In this document: positions 51,038-61,433 of the stretch, one piece after another
How positions within the stretch are numbered: the stretch's first letter is position 1
How the letters are laid out: every line of letters starts with the position of its first letter
Assembly (NCBI GenBank): GCA_001600455.1
Contig: BCKC01000010.1
Location: 1,122,144-1,186,143, forward strand
DNA: 64,000 nucleotides
Direction: 5' to 3'
Source of the DNA: Endocalyx cinctus
Taxonomy: Eukaryota > Ascomycota > Sordariomycetes > Amphisphaeriales > Apiosporaceae
The notes under the pieces: model-generated
Database searches by the model: none
The model's input: only the letters and a program-made list of their open reading frames with translations
What the model was told of the DNA's origin: nothing
Position numbers and translations under genes: made by a program

Positions 51038-52716
51038 TTATTGGGGTGGCTGGCTCTGGCCTCGACCGCCGCGACCTCCGTAATTGTTGTATCCACGTCC
51101 ACGGCCGCCACGGTTACCGCCACGGTGGTTTCCGCGACCCCCTTGGTACTGACGGGGCTGAGAGTCATTGTAGTGGCCGCCACCTCGTCCGCCTTGGTGG
51201 TTACGTAAGTCGTTCTGGCCTCTTCCGTAAGACTGCTGTTGGTAAGGTGCCGGTGCAATGGTGCCATCGGGCATCTGCTGTGGTCTGGGCCCCGAGCCGG
51301 AAGGTTTAGGCACGTAACTGTTGACGGGACGAGGAATAGTCTCTGGGCTATCGTAAACGTAGAGACTCTTGTCGATGTTGGGTGGGATGGCCTGGATCTC
51401 CGTGCCAAGATCCTTCTCAATGTTGTACAAGTTGAAACGATCATCCCAATTGATCAGGTTAATAGCCAAACCAAGGTGACCATATCGACCTGAACGACCG
51501 ATGCGGTGAAGATAGGTCTCGGCATTTTTGGGGAAATCAAAGTTGATCACCACGTTGACGGCCTGGATATCGATACCACGAGTGAGCAAATCAGAGCACA
51601 CTAGGTTGCGGCAGACACCGTTACGGAAATCGTGGAACACCCGGTTTCTCGCATGTTGAGCCATTCGCGCATGGCTGTAAAAGCACGAATAGCCGAGTTC
51701 GGTGATCTTCTTGGCGAGTAATTCAACACGGTTGGTCGAATTGCAGAAGATGATGGACTGGTTGATCTGCAGCTTAGAGAAAAGCGTGTTCAGACAGTGA
51801 ACCTTTTGCTTCTCCTCAACGAAGGCATAATACTGCGTGATACCTCGAAGCGTGAGCTCGTCCATCAAGTTGATCTCGTAAGGCTTGGACATGTTCTTGT
51901 CGGAAAACTCCTTGACAGACATGGGGAACGTGGCAGAGAAGAGCATGACTTGTCGGTCCTTAGGGTGGAATTGCAGCAGTTGTTCGATGACCGGGGTGAA
52001 CTCGATGGACAGCAGCTTGTCGGCTTCGTCCATGATAAACATCGGGCATTCACTTAGGTCGGCAACCGCTTTTCCAGCCAGGTCGAGAATACGTCCTGGA
52101 GTGCCCACCACTATGTGGACAGGATCCTGTAAACGCACGATGTCGTCCCTAAGGCCTGTACCTCCCGTCGTGACCATAACATTGATGCCGAGGTGCTTCC
52201 CTAGTGTCTTGCAAACTTGAGAGGTTTGCATGGCAAGCTCTCTCGTGGGGACCAAGATGAGACATTGTATCTTGTTCACTTTGGGGTTGATACGTTCCAA
52301 AGCCGGTACCACGAAGGCTGCAGTTTTACCGGTACCGTTCTTCGCTCTGGCAAGTATATCTCTTCCTGTTAAAGCCACCGGAACCGACTCTTCTTGGATA
52401 GGCGAAGGTTTTTCGTAGCCAGCCTCGAATATGCCCATCAAAAGATCTCTTTTTAAATTAAAATCTTCCCATTCCAGTCCTTTTGTGTTGGTAACATCCT
52501 GAGAAAGGGGAATAAGAGAATATGTTAGTTCACTGAAGATGCTAGTGCACTAGATAGGGAACAAGGGAGATATAAGTCAAGACCTACCTCAGTCTGCTGT
52601 CTGTTGTCTTTAGTGGGGATGTTGAGAGATTTTTTCCAATCGCTAGATTCGGGGCCATCGTTTAATGTGGAAGCTCTGAGCTTCGAGGTTATGTCGTCTG
52701 TCATCGCTGTCGACAT
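51038..52716 (-). CDS. dhh1: DEAD-box RNA helicase DHH1, decapping activator, with apparent 1-nt frameshift
   Basis: Two coding exons on the minus strand: 52588-52716 (43 codons from MSTAMTDD) and 51038-52499, joined at QQTE-DVTNTKG across an intron with an ACTAAC branch site. The Q motif ([11 protein letters not shown]), motif I (AKNGTGKT), Ia (PTRELA), Ib (GTPGR), II (DEAD), III (SAT), V (TRGID) and VI (HRIGRSGR) are all present. The Gly/Arg/Gln-rich RGG tail is typical of fungal DHH1. The protein represses translation and promotes mRNA decapping in P-bodies. Within the otherwise perfect [14 protein letters not shown] block the DNA has five T where four keep the frame (about 52440-52444), so the listed sequence does not translate through. 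A homopolymer sequencing error is the likeliest cause. A 5' UTR intron probably ends at TATTGCAG before the ATG. Confidence 0.96.
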
Positions 52717-54531
52717 GCTCTGCTGGAATCTGCAATAAAGGTGAAAGGGTGGCAGATGACTTGTTTAGCTTAAGCCTGTATTTTTTTTCTTTTCGTCTAT
52801 TGACTTTTGAGTTTTCAAGGATTGCCCGAGTAGACGTTGAGCAGATCGGTTTAATGCGTTTCGTGTTATACGTGGAAGACACTATATAACTAGTTAAGTC
52901 GTCTATAGATTCAATGTCATCTGAATATCGTCTCCGTATGATTTATCGTGGGGTTTAAATGGTTGGGCAAGTCGTCGTGGATTTTACGGTACGTGAAATC
53001 GCGGTATGCCTTAGGTCTTTATCGAGGTCAAGTGACGTGATGGTGAGTAGGAAAGTGACACAGCTATGTATTCAGATGAACAATTATTAGCACGGCTAGT
53101 ATATATAGGTGGGAAGAGGTTCAAACGTCGCAGTGAAATAGTACGCAGACGGAAAAGTGAAAAAAAAAAAGAAGCTCCTCAAATCAACATTCGATCAAAG
53201 AGGTCGCCAAATTGGGCAAAAAAAAAAAAAAAAAAAACGAGGCCATATTGAGACTAGTTAGAAATCAAGGAATGATTCATAGATGATGATATTCATGTAT
53301 GGGACCTGCGTATTCAAACGCCCACTTTCAATCTGGCTAGTAGGACGAAAGGTGTCAAGGAAAAAGAAGTGTATGTAGCCTTGTCCCTTTACCTTTTCCG
53401 AGGGATAGGGCGCGATAGAAAATTGGGTTAGAGTCTGGAGCTTACCGAAAGTATAGAGAACAGAAAAAGGGACCAATGTTAGTCAAGTAGATGCGTAGTA
53501 AGGCGACTCAACGGTGAGATCCTAACTTCAGGAATGATTTCGCCGTTAGTAGTACGAGGGACAGTGGTCTGTATTTCTCGAAAGGTCAAGGCAAGTTGCT
53601 TAATGATTATTGAATTAAAATTTTTTTTAACGAGGTGAAGAAGATGAAATGAGGGAAGATTGATTGATGGTGGAAGTGCCGTAGCCTTGCTTTCTGATCA
53701 GTTCTCGAATAGAAATCAGAGTGGTGATAAATGAGAATGATAACAATTTTGTTATTTGGTATTGCGTATTTATTGTGTAGTTTGTGGATGAACAGAGGTT
53801 TGTTGTGATTGAGGTTGTGGTTGTGTGTGTGTGTGTGTATGGATAAGTTGTTGTGTGGTGGTGGAGAGTAAAAGTAGAAAATGCTAGAAATGCTTCTATT
53901 GGTGACGGGTATCAATTGAAGGGTATGAATTACTTATCTTTACCCTGATTAGGCCCTAAAGTGGTCGATCTAAAGACCTACCTTTGTACCTAGCCAGTTT
54001 AGCTAGCAGCTACGTTAGGTGCCTCAGCCTATTAGTGGGATAAGTTTGGTCAATTGACAGGGAATAAAATGCATTTACCGGTAAGGAACCTAAAGAAGCC
54101 CGTAGAAGCTAAGCTAATAAAAGCTTAGCGTTAATCATTCATTAGTTACACGACTGTTTTCGATAACGTTTAATGAAAATATTCAATTAACAAATATAAA
54201 TTGAATTAAATAAACCGGTAAACTGGTGGGCTGGTGGGTACAATGGCAGGTAACCTGTACGAAATACGTAGGTCCTATACTGTATGTAGGTACTCTATCC
54301 CACCATTACCCTAGTAGCCTAGCTTGTACTGGGTTTACCGGCCTACGGTGCTAGATTAGATAGAGCGCTTTAAACAGCTCTTACGTCGTATATCCTCCAT
54401 CTTCTATTTTATCCATTTTGATCTATCTTTCTCTAATATTTAAGAATATCTTTGACCTTATTGAATACAATATGATGAACTTTCTAGATGGCATCGTAAA
54501 TATGTCATCCTTCACTTATATATACTAAAAT
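52717..54531. other. Intergenic between DHH1 and the J-domain gene
   Basis: A 1.8-kb spacer between divergent genes. It contains the DHH1 5' leader (polypyrimidine/purine tracts near 52780), A-tracts at 53158-53170 and 53218-53236, and a GT run near 53825. Around 53.9-54.4 kb many short TAGGTA, GGTAAC and CCGGTA words recur. No gene recognised. Confidence 0.5.
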
Positions 54532-55536
54532 ATGACGTTAAAAAGCTCATCTACAGCCCTTTACTCGTCTAGCGCATTCTCGAGTCTACCTATATATATT
54601 CTTCCTCCCCACCTCTGCACCTCGACACCACCATCGTCATCACCATGTAGTTTACGAAAGATACGCTTCAAGCGTCGACAAATATCGTACTATCATCACA
54701 CCTTCCATTCCGCAATCGAGAATTATCCTCCAAACCATGACAGGCATCACTTTAAATGGTTGTTCGGTCGAGGTTACGCTAACCTCTCCAATTCTTCCTC
54801 AAATACCTCTCCCGAAGGACATCCCGACCCTGCCGATTCCCGTTTACACCCATGGCCATTATCGGCTAATCCTACACCTTACGAAATATTAAATCATAAA
54901 AGAGGTGCTAAGTATAATAAGACGACATTTTACGAGCTGGTGAAAATATACCATCCCGATAGATATCTCCATGTGAGAGGCCAGTTCTTGCCGAACTCTG
55001 TGCGACTGGAACGATACCGACTCGTCGTCGCCGCCAATGAAATCTTATGCAACCCCACGAAAAAACGGACCTATGATTTGTATGGTTCAGGATGGGACGG
55101 AAAACCTAGTATGGTAAATAATTACCGACAAGTAGATAAAACGTGGCGTGAAGAACCGGGGAACCCGAGCATGAATGCGACTTGGGAAGACTGGGAACGC
55201 TGGTACAGCGAGAAAAATGGCGAACGGGTAAAGCAGTCTCCTCTCTACACCTCTAATGAATTATTCGTGGTCATTTTATGTATGTTTATCGTGGTCGGGA
55301 GCCTGGGACAAGCACGTCGTGCAAATAGCCATACCATGCACCTGGTTGATATAAGGGACCAGAAACATTCATCTATCAGCTCGGATTTGAATAGACGGCA
55401 GGTTGAGAATTCGCGCCTCGACAGGCATCAAAGGGTCGAAAGTTTCCTTAGGCAGAGGGAGTCTTGGGATATTGCCTCTTCTCAGCATTCTACTCTAGAG
55501 TCAATGACGTCGCCATCCAGGTCTGAGACTAAATAA
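54532..55536 (+). CDS. J-domain (DnaJ/HSP40) membrane protein
   Basis: Single exon, 334 residues from ATG. The Ser-rich N-terminal 60 residues contain basic residues (LRKIRFKRRQ) and could act as a mitochondrial targeting sequence. The J domain spans about 113-188 (TPYEIL, then the diagnostic HPD at 141-143, then AANEILCNPTKKRTYD). WDWERWY-type aromatic residues follow, then one transmembrane helix at about 243-259 (ELFVVILCMFIVVGSLG) and a polar, Arg-rich tail of about 75 residues. J-proteins stimulate Hsp70 ATPase; a single-helix fungal J-protein of this layout would recruit Hsp70 to a membrane, probably mitochondrial. There are no Zn-finger or C-terminal DnaJ domains. Which Hsp70 it serves is not visible. 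Confidence 0.9.
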   Translation: MTLKSSSTALYSSSAFSSLPIYILPPHLCTSTPPSSSPCSLRKIRFKRRQISYYHHTFHSAIENYPPNHDRHHFKWLFGRGYANLSNSSSNTSPEGHPDPADSRLHPWPLSANPTPYEILNHKRGAKYNKTTFYELVKIYHPDRYLHVRGQFLPNSVRLERYRLVVAANEILCNPTKKRTYDLYGSGWDGKPSMVNNYRQVDKTWREEPGNPSMNATWEDWERWYSEKNGERVKQSPLYTSNELFVVILCMFIVVGSLGQARRANSHTMHLVDIRDQKHSSISSDLNRRQVENSRLDRHQRVESFLRQRESWDIASSQHSTLESMTSPSRSETK

Positions 55537-56319
55537 CGCGACAGTTCAGCATCATGTCCATTCTTACAAATGTAACGGGTCTCATGTTATTTAATCGTGC
55601 TATTATGAGTAAGCGATATCAAGTTATAGTTAAAGTCAATGAACCTCGGGATGGTTTCCCTCAAGTTAATCCGTGGCTGGTGCTTTGGTCTGCCTGAAGC
55701 TGGGCACGCATGAATACTAAGTACATACAACCTTGGAACGTTACACTCCTTGTCATACCATCACCGTACAGTTTAAGTAGCTATGGTGCGAAGAGAATCC
55801 AGTCCAGTAAGGCTTAAAGTCACGAGACTCTCTTGAGAAGTTTTTCGGACAATAAGGTGGATGGCCCGGTCTAGACCATCCTTCTAATTTATCCTGTCCT
55901 TGCGAAGCTGCAACTATGATTCGTTTTCTCATCGCCGTCCATCCCAATTATTTTATTAATACTTCCTCCTTCCAACACGCGATCTGCTAGAAATTCATCA
56001 CTTTTGGTAATTGCGGCAAGTAGAAACTACCAATTACTACGTATTCCTACCTCCATTCATTAATCTAAATCTCACCGTTTTCCGTTATCATATCTGTCGG
56101 TTATTCTTGCTGACGCAACCGAGCTCTGATTGGTAGATAAAGAATCTGATTACTACAGGGTCACTCACATCTCGGCCTGCGACTTCGCATTCAAAGCCTC
56201 CAACAACCCGTGTCTCACCTTTCCTAGGCTTAGTGGCAAACGTCATTCACCCTCGCCATCTTTTTCTTTTCTTGCATTGTCGGGTATATTCTTACGCATA
56301 CGCATGACCGAGTACGAAG
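55537..56319. other. Intergenic, upstream of the esterase gene
   Basis: A 0.8-kb spacer between two plus-strand genes. A second ATG in another frame at 56304, which overlaps the true start, could be a short upstream ORF of the next gene. Nothing else recognised. Confidence 0.5.
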
Positions 56320-57138
56320 ATGGTTCTCAGGTGCGTCTCCTTGCCGCCTTACAAGACGCACACGCATACCGTCATCTTCCTACACGGTCGCGGCTCGTGC
56401 GCGAGGGACTTCTCCAACGAGCTGTGGGAGAGCCACGACAGCCAAGGGTCTTCGCTTCAGCACATCTTCCCGTCCGTGAAATGGGTCTTCCCCGAGTCCG
56501 AGCCGAGGTACACCGAACGCTTTCAAGAAAGGTACCCCCAATGGTTCGATATCTGGACCTACAACGACCCCAATGAGAAGGTCGAGCTTCAGCTCGAGGG
56601 CTTGAGGGAGAACACGGCCAAGCTCATCCGATTGATCCAGGCCGAGGCTTCGAGGGTAGGAGGTTTGCGAAATGTGGTATTAGCTGGCATTAGTCAGGGT
56701 TGTGCTCTCGCGATTCACGCTCTCCTGAACTACCCGGCCCCGGTCAGCGCACCTACCGATGAAATCTTGTCTACGACCACGACCACCCCTTCCGAAGATG
56801 TCGGCGATGGAAGCAGCGGTGATCGCCTGTGCGCTTTCATGGGGATGTCAAGTTGGATGTCGCTAGGCGCCGAAACAGCACAGCAGAGCCGAGACGCCCT
56901 AGGATTTGAAGCGTCGGGGAAAGCGAGCGACGCCATCTACCGCAACACCCCCGCCTTTATCACTCATTCAGCTAATGACAATGTCGTCTCCATAGAACAA
57001 GGGAGACTGTTGCGGGACACGCTAACGAGATACGGCATGGACGTTACGTGGAAGGAATACGAACGGGGAGGGCACTGGATTTACGCACCACAGGCCATTA
57101 ATGATATCGCCGATTTTCTGCGAAAACAAGGTTTATGA
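56320..57138 (+). CDS. Phospholipase/carboxylesterase family hydrolase (acyl-protein thioesterase-like)
   Basis: Single exon, 272 residues. The alpha/beta-hydrolase layout is complete: oxyanion-hole region FLHGRGS (20-26), nucleophile Ser125 in GISQG, acid Asp220 in HSANDNVV, and His252 in GGHWI. The insert of about 35 residues (Thr/Ser/Asp-rich, about 142-168) between the nucleophile and acid strands is unlike the compact yeast acyl-protein thioesterase and typical of filamentous-fungal paralogues. The likely role is hydrolysis of short acyl esters or depalmitoylation, in the cytosol, as no signal peptide is seen. The start was chosen because the frame opens with MVLRCVSLPP and leads straight into the first beta-strand. 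The upstream ATG at 56304 reads a different frame. Confidence 0.9.
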   Translation: MVLRCVSLPPYKTHTHTVIFLHGRGSCARDFSNELWESHDSQGSSLQHIFPSVKWVFPESEPRYTERFQERYPQWFDIWTYNDPNEKVELQLEGLRENTAKLIRLIQAEASRVGGLRNVVLAGISQGCALAIHALLNYPAPVSAPTDEILSTTTTTPSEDVGDGSSGDRLCAFMGMSSWMSLGAETAQQSRDALGFEASGKASDAIYRNTPAFITHSANDNVVSIEQGRLLRDTLTRYGMDVTWKEYERGGHWIYAPQAINDIADFLRKQGL

Positions 57139-59315
57139 TCAATTACCTCATTAACCATCACCGAGGAGAGCGTAATAATGGGACATGATGGAACGGGCAT
57201 GGGAATAATCGCAAATCGAATGATGGTGTGTTGGTGGCGTAACTAGAATATGCGAGTTGGTAACTAAAGCTTGGAGGAACTAATACATAATACTTGGCTG
57301 GTTGGCGTGGCGTTAACGGTGGGTTTGAAATTGATCACCCAGCATATAAACGATGCCTATGTGAGAGGATGTCGCTGAACTTTTGTAATAAGGGCTCTGC
57401 AGGACGTAATAATGAAAATATTTCTTAATTAATTACATAACATTTATTCAATACTTAATAATTATATCCTTTTTTTCCGTCTTCCTGCTCTTACGAGACT
57501 ACATAAATGAACATCATCGCCTCCCATACCCCGTCAGTCTTCCGTATCTAGATTTATGACACGTCTGGACCCCTACACGCGTTATTTATTGTCGCGCGTA
57601 AGTTACACATATTAACCAAGGTCCACCAACAGCCCTATATCTGCGATCACCTCGGTCTCAATTGATAGTGTCGATAACAATGATAAAATATCCATCGACT
57701 ACAAGGTATTTGATTCAGTGAGTAAACCAAACGCTTGTTTTCAGGTTGCAGGAGACTACGACCTTCTTTTCACGTCCACAGCGTTGAAAGCATTCCTATT
57801 TCTCTACCCACGACGAAGATGATGATCTCGTTCTTCACAAGAAAATATGTTTTTAGGCTTTAACTAAACGGGAATTCGGGAAACGTACCGAAAACGCAGT
57901 TACTATCTCTTCCTTGCCAAGACAGTCTGGAATAACTTTTCGATTAGATTCTAGAATCATTGTAAAGTCACACCGAGAAACAATAATTAGACTGCACTGC
58001 AACGGGGTTCAAAGTTACATAGGAAGGAGGTAATGAATGAAAATCAGCCCACTCACCTCTGACCACACTCCCAGGTTGAAAGTAGTTATAACTAGTTTAT
58101 AGCATTAGCGATCCATTGAAAATATTCTCAGATTCAACTTCTCAATTCTAGGACTGAATGGTCTCTAGATATGCAACTTTAGCGGTAGGTAATGCCAACA
58201 CTCACGCTAGGGACCTTTAAATGCAACATTCTACAGATCTTGTAGGAAAAGAACCGACCACGAAAGATTACATAACCACCCTAGGTAGTGACATAAACAG
58301 CGAAAATTCACCACCAGTTTCGAGGAAGAGGTAGAACTAGGTTGGTTGGTTGAGAGTATTCTAATCAACAAGTTATGATAATAAGTAGTAGACAAGTAGA
58401 CATTATTGATATGGCTGGTATCAAGCTCATTACACACTAATCTTCTCTCCAAGCTCGACATAAATAATTATGGTAAGGAACCTATGTTCTCTTCTATGGT
58501 GTCAGCTTGTTCTCGGCGAATGGAGATGACACCAAGCCTTTTTAGAATACCTCATGAAAGCTTCTATGTGTACCTTTAAATCAATATTAACTAGTGTCAG
58601 ATTGTTAGAGCTTATGGAGGGTATTTGAGAGCTTGGTAATCATATTATGTAAATATCTCATTAGATTAGGGCTTAAGGAACTATCTACTTCTATAAATCG
58701 AATAGAAGTTCAGCACCTTATTTATAATTGCTTCCTGAGCTGGTACTGCGTAATTCAGGGGTTGGTCAATCACTCAAACCGGGTTCATGAGCTTGATTCC
58801 ACCCCGTAATGTAACGTCTCCGAAACCAGGTCCCATTCAGTCCCACTTCTCCGTCATAACTAGGACTTCTATATCCTGATATCGACTTACCAGAGATCTC
58901 CAGACTATCATCATAATATCGCCGTACTATATGTATACATTACCAAATCCGACGTACTAGCACCAACCCACCTAGGCGGTCGTACCGAGTCAGAGGGAGA
59001 CCCTCACACTCAGTCTCTATTGCACGCTCTGTCAGGGATATCAGGTGGGACACTTAGTTAGAAGCGTGGCTACGGCGACCCTCCGGGCCCTCCACGTAGA
59101 ATAAAAGTCTATATATGGAGGGGCTTCCGCCCCTCAAGAGAGACAGAGAGGTCAAGAATAAATAAAGTTATTTATAAGAGAGAAAAAAGGGTTAATAGAA
59201 GTAGGAAAAAAAGAAATCTTTGAATATATGATGACCTTGACTTAATTATGCGCTTAACGGTCGACTAAATTCTCTACAACCTTCGTGTTTCCGGGGCAGC
59301 TCCTTGCTCCCGAAG
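57139..59315. other. Intergenic, esterase to GFA protein
   Basis: About 2.2 kb between convergent genes. Its main item is an LTR-like stretch at 59030-59278 (listed). The remainder is AT-rich with one minus-strand frame near 58231-58461 without family resemblance. No RNA gene recognised. Confidence 0.45.
59030..59278 (+). mobile_element. Possible solo LTR of a retrotransposon
   Basis: The stretch starts with TGTCAGGGATATCAGGTGGG and then has LTR-like order: a TATATATGG box (about 59111-59119), directly followed by a stem-loop GAGGGGC-TTCC-GCCCCTC (59118-59135) as found at the start of LTR transcripts, then AATAAATAAA (polyadenylation-like), with a TG...CA end possible at 59278. No target-site duplication, no polypurine tract with internal coding region and no second copy were seen, so the 3' boundary and the identity are uncertain. 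Confidence 0.4.
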
Positions 59316-59956
59316 TTACAGTACATACGTTTCCGAGTTCCCCTCCAGCCTTTTAATGCCCTCGATCTGAACGCCCGAGAACCAGGAAACCTTATCTTTG
59401 GTAAACTGCTCCCATTGCGGCTTCAACTTCGTCTCGTGCAGGCTAAGGTCGTCGACGCTCCCAATCCGCAAGATAGGCGCGTTGGGGAATGCCGAGCTGA
59501 CGCGGTACATGAGCGTGCCGCACGTAGAGCAGAAGTAATCCGTCATGCTGGTGTCAGGTCGTATGGGCGTGACGTTGTTGACCCAGCTCTTGAGGTTTTC
59601 GCGTCCGCGTACGTGTTTCAGATACGTCGCGTCGATGGTAAAATTGGACGCGAACATAGACGCCGTGAGCTTACGGCAATCCACGCAGTTACAGACGAAG
59701 GTGTTGACCAAGGCGGGGCCTTCCGTCGGCTTTTTTTGGTAGTTACGTCAATAAAGGATAGGTAACGCGTGACGGGTGAATTCCCGAGAAGCGGGAGTAG
59801 AAAGAAAGAATTAGCCACACTCACGAAAGCTAGTTGCACGGTACCGCATAAGCAAGTAGCCGTCGCGTTGCCATCTTTGTATCCGCGATCCTCGGCGACG
59901 GAGTTGTGGCCAATGTAAGGCTTTGATTTATCGGCGGTTGCAAACCCTTGGGCCAT
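59316..59956 (-). CDS. GFA/CENP-V domain zinc protein
   Basis: Two exons on the minus strand, 59825-59956 and 59316-59729, giving 181 residues; the join reads CGTVQLAF-PTEGPALV. Zinc-binding cysteines of the glutathione-dependent formaldehyde-activating/CENP-V fold are present: CLCG in exon 1, CNCVDC and then CSTCG in exon 2, spaced as in the family. Aromatic and glycine positions (SMFASNF, VSWFSG) also fit. Most fungal members are uncharacterised carbon-sulfur lyase-like proteins of detoxification or metabolism, and a formaldehyde role is not proven for them. The intron ends with AAAAAAAG and has only a weak branch-like TAACT. No targeting signal seen. Confidence 0.93.
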
Positions 59957-61433
59957 ATTAGAGATACGATATTAAAATAATTGCTGTGAGGTTATATGAA
60001 TATTTGGTATGGCTGCCCTTAACTATCTTGTGATAATAGTAGGACTTGTCATGACTGCTCCTTTTATAAGGATCAGGTTAAAGGTCTGCCAATCTACTTA
60101 GCTCCGGGGAAAAATTACATCAACGATACGTAACTCGGACTTAAAATGTACATGCAGAAATGATGTAATAATGTAGCACTGCACCATAATATATTTTCAA
60201 ATGAAGGCATGGTCAGGGACGTCCTTGTAAAGCACTATAACCGTTGTCCAGTTGTTCTTCGGAACCATAGTATCAGTAAAGTTCATTTGGTTCAATCGAT
60301 TTACAACTAGCACGACCTATTCGAACTGTGAGTGATTATTATCAGCGCCAAGTGGGCCAACTATGTAATTACAACCCTCCCTACTTTACAGAGTACCCAG
60401 TCGATTATATATATGTAACCTACTGCGTGTGTGCTTTGTAACCATATTTCTTTGACATAAGAACCAAAATCTACTTACAGCTCCTATATACATACATATT
60501 GGCATTGATGAACTCCTGTCAAGATCCGAGCGTTTCTGGCTATACTAGACATGAATATGGGATGAAATAGATTTGGTAACGACAAAAGGCATATTATTAT
60601 CGACATGAACAGATCCTTCCTTGGACCAAACCCATGTTTCATTTCGTCCCGCTGAAGGACCCCAGCCCGGAAGGAGAGCTTAGAGACGGAGGCAGCATTA
60701 GTTCCTGAATCCTACCTATTTAAAGCCAGAATTTTAGCTTGCGGATGTAACGGTTGTCGACTGATAGCGTTCTTTTCGAGTAATAGTTACGCTGAATTTC
60801 TTTCCCGTTACTTGAATTTAACCCTTTGAGCAACTTTGAGCATGAGTGTAGAGTAATAGCTATGCTCTTTCTCAATTATAAATTCATAATTACCCAGTGT
60901 CTTCCCTACGGGAGGTGAGCTTGCAGCCCACAGAACGTCCTGAGTTTACAATTTTTACTGTGTTACACGGAAAAGGTGAGATAAGAAAACGACAGGGGTT
61001 TTTAAAGATGGTTCCGTAGAGGCGTGTAGAAGACCCTTCGTAAACTCAGGCATATCGTATGTGATTACTCGATGGAGTATTGGCACTGCTCTTATTGACA
61101 TCTAGCTTCTCGAGTTTGGCATTGACTGTTGCGAGCTATCGGTCTGTCATAGTAATAGAACGATGGTAGCAAACTCTGCTGCTTTTTTTGAAATCGAGGT
61201 TTTAATAGAAAAGGGGTTTGTCTCCCAATGTGAGTGTTGCGAGGGCTGAATAAGTACACGTGACGTTACCCCTCTTTTCTCTAACACCACCTCGCTGTCA
61301 GGCTGTCTGGTCGTCAAGTTGTAAGGCGATTATTTATACCTATGCTGTTAATCTCTTCCGCTTTACATACTGCTGATTAATAACTGTTGCTCTAATTAAC
61401 TCTTTTGTTTCTAATCCTTGAATCGAAACCGTC
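59957..61433. other. Intergenic, between GFA gene and NLR gene
   Basis: A 1.5-kb spacer between divergent genes, hence two promoters. AT-rich, with an ATATATATGT run near 60405. The 200 bases before the NLR start are C/T-rich (TCTTTTGTTTCTAATCC), as in many fungal promoters. No gene recognised. Confidence 0.5.

Noticed and set aside
50710..51444. 244-codon minus-strand frame overlapping the DHH1 3' end
   Set aside because: It is out of frame with the helicase over the RGG-tail codons, giving Thr/Val-rich nonsense, and the remainder is 3' UTR.
56304..56576. ATG at 56304 as start of the esterase
   Set aside because: It reads a different frame that lacks the hydrolase motifs; the ATG at 56320 leads directly into the conserved first strand.
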